Shown: one piece after another, positions 21,543-29,443 of the stretch
Layout of the letters: each line of letters starts with the position of its first letter
Position numbering within the stretch: the first letter of the stretch is position 1
DNA from: Rhodobacteraceae bacterium DSL-40
Lineage (GTDB): Bacteria > Pseudomonadota > Alphaproteobacteria > Rhodobacterales > Rhodobacteraceae
Assembly: GCA_003258405.1 (NCBI GenBank)
Contig: QKPN01000012.1
Coordinates: 41,003-105,002, forward strand
DNA length: 64,000 bases
Direction of reading: 5' to 3'
Position numbers and translations under genes: made by a program
The notes under the pieces: generated by a model
Told to the model about the DNA's origin: nothing
What the model saw: only the letters and a program-made list of their open reading frames with translations
Database searches by the model: none

Positions 21543-22565
21543 TCAGGTGCCCGTATCTCGCAGCGCAGCGATGAGGTCTTCCATATCCGCCGGCAGGGCC
21601 GCGTCGAAGCGGAGCTCCTCGCCCGTCACCGGATGGAGAAAGCCGAGGCGGGCCGCATGCAGGGCCTGGCGCGGAAAGCTTGCGAGCACGCCCTCGCCGC
21701 CGCGGCGGCCATAGACCTGATCGCCGACCAGGGCGTGACCGGCGAAGCTCATGTGAACGCGTATCTGATGCGTCCGGCCGGTTTCCAGCCGGCATTCGAC
21801 GAGCGAGGCGAGCGGCCGGGCCGGGTCCGGGCCGAAACGTTCGAGAAGGCGGGCGCGGGTCACGGCGCGCTTGCCGCCGTGGTTCAGCACCGTCATGCGC
21901 TTCCGGTCGCCGGGGTGGCGGCCGATGTTGCCCTCGATCCGGAGCAGGTTGCCCTCCTCCCAGGAGATGCCCCGGAGGCCCGAGAGCCGCGGATCGGAGC
22001 GCTCCGGCGCGCCACGGACGACGGCGAGGTAGCGCCGGTCGATATCGTGGGCGGCGAACTGTTCGGCGAGGCCGTGGTGGGCCAGATCGGATTTCGCGAC
22101 GACGAGAAGGCCGGAGGTGTCCTTGTCGATGCGATGGACGATGCCGGGGCGGATCTCGCCGCCGATGCCGGAGAGGCTCTCGCCGCAATGGTGGAGCAGG
22201 GCGTTCACCAGCGTTCCGGTCGGAGCCCCCGGCGCCGGATGGACGACGAGACCTGCGGGCTTGTCGATGACGATGAGATGGGGATCCTCGTAGACGACAT
22301 CGAGGGCGATCGCCTCGGGTTCGGCGCGGGACGGCAGGGCGGGCGGGAGCGAGAGAAGGATCTCGGCCCCCGGCTCGATCCGCATCGAGGGGTCGATCAG
22401 CACGGCCCCGCCGGCGCGCGCCACGGCGCCCTCGGCGATCAGGGCCTGAATTCTGGCCCGGCTCAGGCCCGCATCCTCTGGCACCGCCGCGGCCAACGCC
22501 TTATCAAGGCGCTGCGCGGGCTTGGGCCCGAGCGTGACCCGGAGCGTCTCGGACGGAGCGGACAT
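21543..22565 (-). CDS. rluD: 23S rRNA pseudouridine synthase, RluD type
   Basis: Makes pseudouridines in 23S rRNA helix 69 (positions 1911/1915/1917 in the E. coli enzyme). The 340 residues contain an N-terminal S4 RNA-binding domain (QRLDKALAAAVPEDAGLSRARIQALI) and the catalytic domain, with IDKPAGLVVHPAPG and the catalytic aspartate in GIVHRIDKDTSGLLVVAK. ETGRTHQIRVHM lies near the end. The frame is open far upstream, but the family start is the ATG at 22565. Its start codon shares two bases with the divergent start codon at 22564. Confidence 0.96.
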   Translation of the reverse strand: MSAPSETLRVTLGPKPAQRLDKALAAAVPEDAGLSRARIQALIAEGAVARAGGAVLIDPSMRIEPGAEILLSLPPALPSRAEPEAIALDVVYEDPHLIVIDKPAGLVVHPAPGAPTGTLVNALLHHCGESLSGIGGEIRPGIVHRIDKDTSGLLVVAKSDLAHHGLAEQFAAHDIDRRYLAVVRGAPERSDPRLSGLRGISWEEGNLLRIEGNIGRHPGDRKRMTVLNHGGKRAVTRARLLERFGPDPARPLASLVECRLETGRTHQIRVHMSFAGHALVGDQVYGRRGGEGVLASFPRQALHAARLGFLHPVTGEELRFDAALPADMEDLIAALRDTGT

Positions 22566-22905
22566 GGCAGGCACGATCCCACATGGCGAAGACGCCGACA
22601 TACCCGAACCGAAGCGGCTTCGGCAACTCCGGCTGCTCGTCAACACGCTGACCGTCACGCTGATTGTCGGTTTCATCATCATCGTGGCCACCCTGGTGAT
22701 CCGGCTGACGGCGGGCCCGGAGCCGCTGGCGCTGCCTGAAAAGGTCACCCTGCCCGCCGGGGAGACGGCCGGGGCGGTGACGCTCGGGGGGGACTGGATC
22801 GCGGTGGTGACGACCGACGGCACGGGGCAGCAGCGGATCCGGGTGCTCGACCGCGAGAGCGGTGCGCCGCGGGGCGAGATGGAGATCACGCCGCAGGATC
22901 AGTGA
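22564..22905 (+). CDS. Small single-span membrane protein, Rhodobacterales type (DUF6476-like)
   Basis: A 113-residue protein with a cytoplasmic N-terminus (MAGTIPHGEDADIPEPKRLRQ), one membrane helix (LLVNTLTVTLIVGFIIIVATLVIRL) and a small periplasmic beta-rich part that includes GDWIAVVTTDGTGQQRIRVLD. I believe it is the DUF6476 family found beside rluD in Rhodobacterales, but this is from memory. The function is unknown. Its ATG overlaps the rluD start codon on the other strand, so the two genes share one short promoter region inside each other's 5' coding ends. Confidence 0.8.
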   Translation: MAGTIPHGEDADIPEPKRLRQLRLLVNTLTVTLIVGFIIIVATLVIRLTAGPEPLALPEKVTLPAGETAGAVTLGGDWIAVVTTDGTGQQRIRVLDRESGAPRGEMEITPQDQ

Positions 22906-22922
22906 GGCCGGGAGGGGGGATC

Positions 22923-22996
22923 TGGAGCGGGTGAAGGGAATCGAACCCTCGTCGTAAGCTTGGGAAGCTTCTGCTCTACCATTGAGCTACACCCGC
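22923..22996 (-). tRNA. tRNA-Gly (anticodon CCC)
   Basis: A complete cloverleaf of 74 bases including an encoded CCA. The acceptor stem GCGGGTG pairs with CACCCGC. The D arm is GCTC...GAGC, the anticodon loop is TTCCCAA, and the T arm is GAGGG TTCGATT CCCTT. The anticodon is CCC, reading GGG. One G-A mismatch closes the outer end of the anticodon stem. Confidence 0.95.
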
Positions 22997-23395
22997 GTCG
23001 GCCTCCCGATACCATTCCGGCCCCCGCGCCATCAAGGGGATTCTGAAAGCGCCCGGACAGGGCCCGAACCCCCTCGCCCGGAGGGCCGCTCGCGGGGATG
23101 ACCTCCCGGTGAAAAGGGGGCGTTTCACCGTGAAAATCAAAATTTCGCACTGAAATCATTCGATTTTCGTAGTTAACATATCATGAATGCGGCGGAGGTG
23201 GCTGCGCTCTGGAACGCCCGGTTCTCCGCGGCCGGTCATCGGGACATGCGCCTTGGACGCATGGAGCGTGCCGGGATTTTTCGCCCCGACCGGCCCTTGT
23301 GGCAGGCCGCCGCGGCCGATCCGGGCGGGAGAGCGGCGCGGCCGGGCGTGGAGGGTTGCGAGGCGCGCGCGGGGGCGCGCGCCTTGCGACGGGGG
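22997..23395. other. Intergenic region between tRNA-Gly and the multicopper oxidase gene
   Basis: About 400 bases. The first part is GC-rich, and 23110-23185 is AT-rich (AAAATCAAAATTTCG..., GTAGTTAACATATCATGAATG). An ATG at 23183 opens a frame that runs antisense through the oxidase gene without a stop, and I do not accept it as a gene. No convincing terminator or RNA gene was found. Confidence 0.5.
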
Positions 23396-24904
23396 TCAGG
23401 CGGTGATGGCGAGTTCGGTCATCATGCCGGTCTCGAGATGCGGCATGTGGTGGCAGTGGAGCATCCAGCGCGCCGCCTCGCCGGCATCGAAGGCGATGGT
23501 CACCGTGGCCATCGGCGGGACATAGACCGTATCGCGCCGGGCGCCCCGGAGGCGCGTGCCGTTCACCTCGACCACCTGGAAGGTATGGCCGTGGAGGTGC
23601 ATCGGGTGGCCCATCATCGACATGTTGTGGAACATGATCTCCACCCGCTCGCCGCTTTGCGCCGCGACGGGGATGTGATCGGCCCAGGTGCGGCCGTCGA
23701 TGGTCCAGCGGTAGGGCTGCATCGTGCCGCCGAGCATCATCATGTGGCCGCGCTGCACCGCGCGCGCGGGCAGCGGGTCGAGTGCGACAAGGCGGGCTTC
23801 CTGCGACAGGGCGGTATCGAAGGCGGGCGCGGCCTCCTCGGCCAGCGGCGCGAGCCGGGCGACCGCAGCGCCGGGGGTTGCGAGGATGAGGCCGGTGCGC
23901 TCGCGCGCGCCCTCGCGGATCGCGAGGATGGGCCAGGCGCCGGCGCCGGGGAGGTCGAGCTCGAGATCCAGCCGCTGCGCCATGGCGATGCCGAAGCGCG
24001 TGCCGCGCAGGGGCTCGACGCCGTGGCCGTCGACCGCGACCAGCCGGGCCTCGAGCGCGCCGGTGTCGATCCAGAACACCGTCGCCGCCGCGGCATTGAC
24101 GATGCGGAGCCGCACGCGGCCGGCGCGCTCGACCGCGACCACCTCCGGGTCGGTCAGGGTGCGGTCGTTGGCGAGATAGGCGTCCCAGTCGTAATCGTTG
24201 AGATCCATCGCCATCGCGCCCCCGCCCGGCGTGCCCTCCATCGGCATGGCGCCGTGATCCATGCCGGGCATGGCGCCGTGATCCATGCCGGGCATCGGCA
24301 TCGTGCCGTGGTTCATCGCGCCGTGGTCCATGGCGCCGTGGTCCATGGCGCCGTGGCCTTCCGGCGCGTGGCCCCCGGCGATCGCCGCCATCACCTCCTC
24401 GGGCGGCTGGAAGGAGAAATCGTGGAGGAACATCACCACCTCCTGCCGGTCGGCGGCGGCATCCGCCGCGCTGCGGACAATCAGCGGCGCGGCGAGCAGG
24501 CGCATTTCCTGGAGCGGGATATGGGCGTGCATCCAGTAGGTGCCGGGGATCGGCGCATAGTCGTAGCTCCGGGTCTCGCCCGGCGCGAGTTTCGGCAGCG
24601 GCAGGTCCGGCACGCCGTCCTGGGCGTTGGGCGGGATCTGGCCGTGCCAGTGGATGAGCGTCGGCTCGGGCAGCTCGTTGGTGAGATCGACGCGGAAGCG
24701 CGCGCCGGGATCGAGGACGAGCCCCTGGCCGGAGGGCCCGGCGAGCCCCCAGACCGTCGCGGCGCGGCCCTCGACCTCGATCGTGCGGCGCGTGGCGCGC
24801 AGGGGGATGGCCGGGGCCTCGGCGAGGGCCATGCGGGGCAGCTGCGCCACCGCGGTGGCGGCGGCGCTCGCGGCGAGAAAGCCGCGTCTGGAGAAAACAG
24901 GCAT
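23396..24904 (-). CDS. cutO: Periplasmic multicopper oxidase (CutO/CueO/CopA-like)
   Basis: Copper-detoxifying oxidase expected to oxidise Cu(I) in the periplasm. The 502 residues start with a twin-arginine signal (SRRGFLAASAAATAVA, cut near ALAEA). Copper ligands are HWHG (85-88), HAH (126-128), HPMHLHGHTF and HCHHMPHLETGMM, which cover the type 1, 2 and 3 sites. A Met/His-rich loop at about 183-222 has several MDHGAM units, like the copper-binding inserts of CueO and CopA. AGGGAG lies six bases before the ATG, directly beside a hairpin. It is the last gene of the operon, 72 bases after the CutF-like gene. The symbol rests on similarity of layout to the Rhodobacter cutFOG operon. Confidence 0.93.
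   Translation of the reverse strand: MPVFSRRGFLAASAAATAVAQLPRMALAEAPAIPLRATRRTIEVEGRAATVWGLAGPSGQGLVLDPGARFRVDLTNELPEPTLIHWHGQIPPNAQDGVPDLPLPKLAPGETRSYDYAPIPGTYWMHAHIPLQEMRLLAAPLIVRSAADAAADRQEVVMFLHDFSFQPPEEVMAAIAGGHAPEGHGAMDHGAMDHGAMNHGTMPMPGMDHGAMPGMDHGAMPMEGTPGGGAMAMDLNDYDWDAYLANDRTLTDPEVVAVERAGRVRLRIVNAAAATVFWIDTGALEARLVAVDGHGVEPLRGTRFGIAMAQRLDLELDLPGAGAWPILAIREGARERTGLILATPGAAVARLAPLAEEAAPAFDTALSQEARLVALDPLPARAVQRGHMMMLGGTMQPYRWTIDGRTWADHIPVAAQSGERVEIMFHNMSMMGHPMHLHGHTFQVVEVNGTRLRGARRDTVYVPPMATVTIAFDAGEAARWMLHCHHMPHLETGMMTELAITA
24241..24357 (-). repeat. Tandem repeat encoding MDHGAM units
   Basis: Imperfect repeats of about 15-24 bases (GCGCCGTGGTCCATG and GGCGCCGTGATCCATGCC types) inside the oxidase gene. 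They encode the Met/His-rich loop. The number of units could vary between strains. Confidence 0.85.
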
Positions 24905-24916
24905 CTTCGTCTCCCT

Positions 24917-24935
24917 GGGGCCGCTTCGGGGCCCC
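24917..24935 (-). promoter_or_regulatory. Hairpin abutting the oxidase ribosome binding site
   Basis: GGGGCC and GGCCCC form a 6-bp stem with a seven-base loop, and AGGGAG of the oxidase gene (24916-24911) follows at once. In addition, CTTCCT at 24989-24984, in the last codons of the CutF-like gene, can pair with AGGGAG. Ribosomes on the upstream gene could therefore control access to this site. Confidence 0.5.
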
Positions 24936-24953
24936 GTCTGAAAGCATCGGGAC

Positions 24954-24970
24954 CGCGCCGGGGTGGCGCG
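24954..24970 (-). promoter_or_regulatory. Second hairpin between the CutF-like and oxidase genes
   Basis: CGCGCC and GGCGCG form a 6-bp GC-only stem with a five-base loop, just after the stop of the CutF-like gene. Confidence 0.4.
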
Positions 24971-24976
24971 CGGGCT

Positions 24977-25381
24977 TCAGAGGAGGAAGGGTTCGGGCGG
25001 GCGCTCGGAGATCGGCGGCGCCTCGCCCTCGCGGAGGAGCGCCGGGGCCCGCGGATGCACGACGCCGAGGGTATCGGCCGCATGGGCGGGCGCGGCCGCG
25101 GGCTGGAGCGCCGTCATGCTGCTGCAGACCCAGGCGCAGGCCGCGGCGCCGAACCGGCAGGCCGCGGTGCCGCCACAGTCGGCGGCATGGCCTCCGGACA
25201 TGGCGTGGCCATCCGGCATGGTGTGGCCGTCCGGCATGGCGTGGTTGGCGGCTGGGGCATGGCCCGGGCCGGCGCCGTGGGCCAGCGCTCCGGCGGCCAT
25301 GTGGAGGGCATGGGCCGTGACCGCGGCCGGAGCGAGGCCGAGGGCGAGCATGAGAAGGAGGGCGATGACGCAGCGCTTCAT
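24977..25381 (-). CDS. CutF-like exported Cys/Met/His-rich small protein
   Basis: 134 residues: a signal peptide (MKRCVIALLLMLALGLAPAAVTA), a His/Met-rich middle with repeated MPDGH units, a cysteine cluster (ADCGGTAACRFGAAACAWVC, containing C-x3-C), and a proline-rich C-terminus ending PPISERPPEPFLL. Signal peptide, Cys motif and Pro-rich tail upstream of a multicopper oxidase are the described features of R. capsulatus CutF. CutF is a nascent-chain copper sensor whose translation pause opens the oxidase ribosome binding site. I infer the same role from layout; primary sequence identity was not tested. The ribosome binding site is weak (GGCGGG). It lies 118 bases after the cytochrome gene. 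Confidence 0.75.
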   Translation of the reverse strand: MKRCVIALLLMLALGLAPAAVTAHALHMAAGALAHGAGPGHAPAANHAMPDGHTMPDGHAMSGGHAADCGGTAACRFGAAACAWVCSSMTALQPAAAPAHAADTLGVVHPRAPALLREGEAPPISERPPEPFLL

Positions 25382-25499
25382 GCCCGCCAGTTAGCGCCAT
25401 GCCGGCCGCGCTGTCCATCGCCGGGAGGGGGCGGCCACGCAGACGTGTGCCGCGCCCCCTAGGGCGCGCGGCCCTGGCGGCTCTGGCGGTGCGGGCCGG

Positions 25500-26369
25500 C
25501 TATTCCGGCGCTTCCGTCAGGTAGCCGTAGAGGGCGTCGATCTCGGGATCGGTCAGGTGGCTCAGCGCGCCGAGCGCCGCCTCCTTCATCGGGCCGAGAT
25601 CGCGGCCGTCGAGCGGCGCGCCGGTTCGGAGCAGGTGGCGGAACCCGTCGGCGGAATAGGCGGGCGCCACGTCGCGCAGGGCGGGTGCGACGAAGCCGAG
25701 GCCGTCGTCGCGCGGCAGATCGAGGTCATGGCACCCGGCGCAGATGGTGCGGGCGAGATAGGCGCCCTCCGGGGCCGGGCGCTCGGGGCGCGCCACACCC
25801 GCCTCGGCCGCGGCGGCGGAGAAGGGAATGGCGCCGGCCGCGATGGCAACGCGGCCGAGCGGACCCCAGTCCGTGCCGCCGGAAACCGCGTCGGGGCGCG
25901 GCGGCACCGTGCGGAGATAGGCGAGGATGGCGGCGAGATCGCGGTCGGAGATCTCGTCGAGGGCGCCTGTCGGCATGACGACAAGCGAGGTGCCGTCCGG
26001 GCGGATGCCCTGCCGCACCGCGCGGACGAGATCGGCATCGGTGAAGCCCGGCAGGCTCCGGGTGAGGTTCGGCGCAACCAGCCGGCCGACGCCGCGGGCC
26101 TCGAAGAGCACGCGGCCGGCATCCTGGTGGCAATCGTGGCAGCCGAAGGCGCGGAAGAGGCGCTCGCCCTCGGGCACGAGCGCGGGCGCCGGCGCGACGG
26201 CAAGCTCGGCGGGCCCCGCCGGCCAGTGCCGGTGGAGCGCGGCTTCGGCCTTCAGCCATATGCCACCCGCGGCGAGAAGCGCGAGCGCCGCGGCGCCGCC
26301 GAGCAGCCTGCGGGCCCAGCGCTTCAGGCCGCGCGAGGTGCGCCGCGGTTCGAGGGTTGCGGTGGTCAT
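25500..26369 (-). CDS. Membrane-anchored dihaem cytochrome c
   Basis: 289 residues with an N-terminal anchor (about 21-40) and two cytochrome c domains. Haem sites are CHDCH (77-81) and CAGCH (210-214), and candidate Met ligands are near VVMPTGAL and PMKEAAL. The pattern resembles the dihaem c-type cytochromes that accompany periplasmic dehydrogenases or oxidases. In this operon it may pass electrons from the copper oxidase reaction to the respiratory chain, which is inference. GGGGAG lies eight bases before the ATG. The start overlaps the stop of a 59-codon ORF (ATGA). Confidence 0.92.
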   Translation of the reverse strand: MTTATLEPRRTSRGLKRWARRLLGGAAALALLAAGGIWLKAEAALHRHWPAGPAELAVAPAPALVPEGERLFRAFGCHDCHQDAGRVLFEARGVGRLVAPNLTRSLPGFTDADLVRAVRQGIRPDGTSLVVMPTGALDEISDRDLAAILAYLRTVPPRPDAVSGGTDWGPLGRVAIAAGAIPFSAAAAEAGVARPERPAPEGAYLARTICAGCHDLDLPRDDGLGFVAPALRDVAPAYSADGFRHLLRTGAPLDGRDLGPMKEAALGALSHLTDPEIDALYGYLTEAPE

Positions 26370-26545
26370 CGCGGCCGCTCCCCGCGTGCGGCGGGGCCGG
26401 GGATCGCGGGCCCCCGGCGCGGCGGCGGGAAGAGCGCCTCTGCCCATTGGCGCGGCGTCATCGCGCCGAAGGCAAGGCGCCCGGCAGGGCCGCCGCGGTG
26501 GGGCGGCCGCAGGGTCAGGAAGGCTCCCAGCGGGTTCATCATCAT
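26366..26545 (-). CDS. Small ORF (59 codons) coupled to the cytochrome c gene
   Basis: Reads MMMNPLGAFLTLRPPHRGG at the start and contains MTPRQWAEALFPPPRR; it is basic and proline-rich with no membrane helix. Coding is supported by GAGGAG just before three consecutive ATGs, very high third-position GC, and a TGA that overlaps the cytochrome ATG by three bases. I recognise no family. It is the first gene of the copper operon, and it faces the LysR gene across 85 bases. Confidence 0.6.
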   Translation of the reverse strand: MMMNPLGAFLTLRPPHRGGPAGRLAFGAMTPRQWAEALFPPPRRGPAIPGPAARGERPR

Positions 26546-26586
26546 GGCTCCTCTGAACTTTGGCCGAGGATTGCAGAGGCGCGGTG

Positions 26587-26612
26587 GCGGGAGTATCGAG
26601 ATCTGATCCCGC
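26587..26612. promoter_or_regulatory. Palindrome between the copper operon and its LysR gene
   Basis: GCGGGA and TCCCGC are exact inverted repeats, 14 bases apart, in the 85-base divergent gap. They are candidates for the binding site of the adjacent LysR-type protein. Confidence 0.4.
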
Positions 26613-26630
26613 GGTGTTTAGGAAACCTGA

Positions 26631-27569
26631 ATGCTCGTGCTCAACCGCATTCCGCTGAGATCGCTGCGCGCCGTCGAGGCGGTGGCGCGCCTCGGTTCGG
26701 TGACGGCGGCGGCGCAGGAGATGGCGGTGACCCCCGGCGCGATCAGCCAGCAGGTGACCGTGGCCGAGAAGGTTCTGGGCTTCGCGCTCTTCGATCGCCA
26801 TGCGAAGGGGATGAGCGTCTCGCCGCGCGGTGCGGAGATCTGTGCGCTGCTGACCGACGGGTTTGCCCGGCTGGCGCAGGCGGTGAGCCTTGCCGAGCAC
26901 GCGCGCGCGGAGGTGCTGACGGTTTCGGTGGCGCCGATGTTTGCCGCGCGCTGGCTGATCTGGCGCCTGCCGGAGTTTCACGCTGCCAACCCGGCGGTGA
27001 AGGTGCGGCTCGATGCGGGCGTCGAGCTGCTCGAGCCCGGCCGCGACGGCGTCGATCTCTGCGTGCGGGTGGGGCGCGGGGCCTGGCCCGGCGTGGCGGT
27101 CGAGCGGCTGTTTCCGCAGATCATCTTTCCGGTCTGTTCCCCGGCGATGGCGGCCTGCATCCGGCAGCCCTCCGACCTTCTGCGCTTTCCGATCATCCGG
27201 GAGCCGCGGCCGAATTTCGGCTGGGAGGACTGGCTCGCGCCGGGCGAGCCCGCGGCCGGCGCGCTGCCCGAGGGGCCGGTCTTTTCCGATGCCTCGCTCT
27301 GTCTCGATGCGGCGATCTCGGGGAGCGGCATCTTCCTGACCTTCGAGACGCTCGCCGCCGACCCGCTGGCGCAGGGCCGTCTGGCCGAGCCGTTCGGGCG
27401 GCGGCGGGCGACGCGGAACGGCTACTGGCTGGTGACGCCGAAGGCCGGGCGGCTGCCGCAGCCCTGCCGGATCTTCCGCACCTGGCTCAAGGCGCAGATC
27501 GCCGCCGCGGGGTTCGGCACCGAGCGGGAAGCACCCCTACCCGGCAGCGGCCCGCCCCCGGCGGCGTGA
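26631..27569 (+). CDS. LysR-type transcriptional regulator (GcvA-like)
   Basis: 312 residues. The N-terminal helix-turn-helix (RSLRAVEAVARLGSVTAAAQEMAVTPGAISQQVTVAEKVLGFALFDR) is of the GcvA subtype. An effector domain begins near 95 (VSVAPMFAARWLIWRLPEF) and contains VDLCVRVGRGAWPGVAVERLF. AGGA lies eight bases before the ATG. Divergent placement makes the copper operon its likely target. That would be unusual, since copper genes are normally under CueR- or CopRS-type control. Confidence 0.92.
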   Translation: MLVLNRIPLRSLRAVEAVARLGSVTAAAQEMAVTPGAISQQVTVAEKVLGFALFDRHAKGMSVSPRGAEICALLTDGFARLAQAVSLAEHARAEVLTVSVAPMFAARWLIWRLPEFHAANPAVKVRLDAGVELLEPGRDGVDLCVRVGRGAWPGVAVERLFPQIIFPVCSPAMAACIRQPSDLLRFPIIREPRPNFGWEDWLAPGEPAAGALPEGPVFSDASLCLDAAISGSGIFLTFETLAADPLAQGRLAEPFGRRRATRNGYWLVTPKAGRLPQPCRIFRTWLKAQIAAAGFGTEREAPLPGSGPPPAA

Positions 27570-27578
27570 GCGCCGGCC

Positions 27579-27601
27579 GCGCGGCGGGACGGCTCGCGCC
27601 C
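27579..27601 (+). repeat. 23-bp direct repeat, copy 1
   Basis: The 23 bases from GCGCGGCGGG to GCTCGCGCCC are identical to 29341-29363. The unit can fold into a 5-6 bp GCGCG/CGCGC stem. Copy 1 lies 10 bases after the LysR stop. Confidence 0.85.
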
Positions 27602-27744
27602 ATCCACGACAGTCGCCTCACGATCTTGCAAGCGCGCTTCGGCCTGATTACCTTGGATCCGGTCCAGGACAGGAACTGCATTCGACATGGATATGACACG
27701 CGCCGCCCTCACCCGTTCGGTTTCGTCGCGAGAAGTCCTGTCCC

Positions 27745-29328
27745 ATGCCTGCATCCGTTTCCCTGTCCCGCCTGTCGTGGTCCATGCCTGACGGCACACC
27801 GCTTTTCACCGATCTCGATCTGACATTCGGCCACGAGCGCACCGGGCTGGTCGCTCGCAACGGCGCGGGAAAGAGCACGCTGCTGCGCGTGATCGCGGGC
27901 GACACGCCTCCGGGCTCCGGGCGGGTCCGCGTGACCGGCTCGGTTGCCGTGATGCGTCAGGAGGCGCTGGCGCACCCGGACGAGACCGTGGCCGATCTTC
28001 TTGGCGCGCGGCAGACCCTGGACCTCATGGACCGGGCGGAGCGCGGCCGGGCCATGGCCGAGGAGCTGGCCGAGGCGGACTGGACCCTGCCCGCCCGGAT
28101 CGAGGCAGCACTTGCCCGCTGCGACCTGTCGGTCGATCCGCGGACCCGGCTTGCCAGCCTCTCGGGCGGTCAGCGCAGCCGGGCGGCCCTCGCGGCGCTG
28201 ATCCTCGCGGAGCCCGATTTCCTGCTCATGGATGAACCGACGAACAATCTCGACCGGGCGGGCCGCCGCGCGGTCCTCGACCTCCTGCGCGGATGGACCG
28301 GCGGCGCGATCGTCGCGAGCCACGATCGCGAGCTTCTGGAGGAGATGGACGCCATCGTCGAACTCACCTCCCTCGGCGCGGCGCGATACGGCGGCAATTA
28401 CAGCGCGTTCCGGCAGCAGAGGGAGACCGTGCGCGCGGTCGCGGCAGAGGACCTGGCCCATGCGGAAAAGGCGCGGGACGAGGCGGCCCGGCGCGCGCAG
28501 CAGGCCGCCGAGCGCAAGGCGCGGAAGGACAGTGCCGGCCGCAAATCCCGCGCGAGGGGCGGCCAGCCGAAAATCCTCCTGGATGCCGCCAAGGGCCGCG
28601 CGGAAGCCTCCGGCGGCGCAGGGGCGCGCCTGCGCGACGCGCGGCGAGACGCGGCCGAGGATGCACTCACCGCCGCGCGCGAGAAGGTCGAGGTGCTGGA
28701 CCCCATCCATATGGAGATCGCGACGAGCGGCCTTCCGGCGGGCAGGACCGTGCTCGCGCTCGACCGGGTGACCGGCGGGCATGACCCCGCGGCCCCGACC
28801 CTCGAGAACCTGTCGCTCACCCTCACCGGGCCCGAGCGGGTTCTGATCGCGGGCCCGAACGGCAGTGGCAAGACCACCCTCCTCAAGCTGATTACCGGCG
28901 CGCTCCGGCCAATGGCGGGAGAGGTGCGTGTCTCCGTGCCCTGGGCGCTGCTGGATCAGCATGTCGGGTTGCTCGCTCCCGATCGAACCCTGCGCGAGGT
29001 CTTCCGGGAGCAGAACCCGCAGGCGACTGCGCAGATGGCCCATGCCGCATTGGCCCGTTTCGGGTTTCGGGCCGGCGATGCCCTGCGCCGCACGGAGGGC
29101 CTGAGCGGCGGAGAAAAGCTGCGCGCCGGTCTCGCCTGCGTTCTCGGCGGAACGCCACCGCCCCAGCTTCTGCTTCTGGACGAGCCGACGAACCATCTCG
29201 ACATGGACGGGGTCGAAGCGCTGGAAGCCGCCCTGGCCTCCTACGATGGCGCGGTGGTTGTGGTCAGCCACGACCGGGCCTTCCTCGACTCTCTCAGGCC
29301 AGACAGGATCGTTTCCCTGAAGGCGTGA
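27745..29328 (+). CDS. ABC-F family ATPase
   Basis: Soluble protein with two ABC ATPase domains and no membrane domain, acting on ribosomes (translation factor or ribosome protection type). The 527 residues contain Walker [10 protein letters not shown] (about 39-47), signature LSGGQRSR, Walker [12 protein letters not shown], and then the inter-domain linker, rich in A, E, K and R (coiled coil, about 230-310). The second domain has [20 protein letters not shown] and [11 protein letters not shown]. The linker is moderate in length, with no extended antibiotic-resistance loop that I can identify. It is a single gene, flanked on both sides by the 23-bp repeat. Confidence 0.95.
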   Translation: MPASVSLSRLSWSMPDGTPLFTDLDLTFGHERTGLVARNGAGKSTLLRVIAGDTPPGSGRVRVTGSVAVMRQEALAHPDETVADLLGARQTLDLMDRAERGRAMAEELAEADWTLPARIEAALARCDLSVDPRTRLASLSGGQRSRAALAALILAEPDFLLMDEPTNNLDRAGRRAVLDLLRGWTGGAIVASHDRELLEEMDAIVELTSLGAARYGGNYSAFRQQRETVRAVAAEDLAHAEKARDEAARRAQQAAERKARKDSAGRKSRARGGQPKILLDAAKGRAEASGGAGARLRDARRDAAEDALTAAREKVEVLDPIHMEIATSGLPAGRTVLALDRVTGGHDPAAPTLENLSLTLTGPERVLIAGPNGSGKTTLLKLITGALRPMAGEVRVSVPWALLDQHVGLLAPDRTLREVFREQNPQATAQMAHAALARFGFRAGDALRRTEGLSGGEKLRAGLACVLGGTPPPQLLLLDEPTNHLDMDGVEALEAALASYDGAVVVVSHDRAFLDSLRPDRIVSLKA

Positions 29329-29340
29329 CCCCGCGCGGCG

Positions 29341-29363
29341 GCGCGGCGGGACGGCTCGCGCCC
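29341..29363 (+). repeat. 23-bp direct repeat, copy 2
   Basis: Identical to 27579-27601. It lies 12 bases after the ABC-F stop, so the two copies bracket the ABC-F gene exactly. Confidence 0.85.
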
Positions 29364-29443
29364 GATCATCCAGATCGATCCGGGTCTGATCGAAACCTGC
29401 AATCTCATGGGAACCGTCTTCGCACCCTCCGCTCGGCCGGTCT

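Noticed and set aside
23183..25462. 759-codon + strand frame starting MNAAEVAALW before the oxidase
   Set aside because: Runs antisense through the oxidase and CutF-like genes; composition is that of a shadow frame. The AT-rich start region is more likely regulatory.
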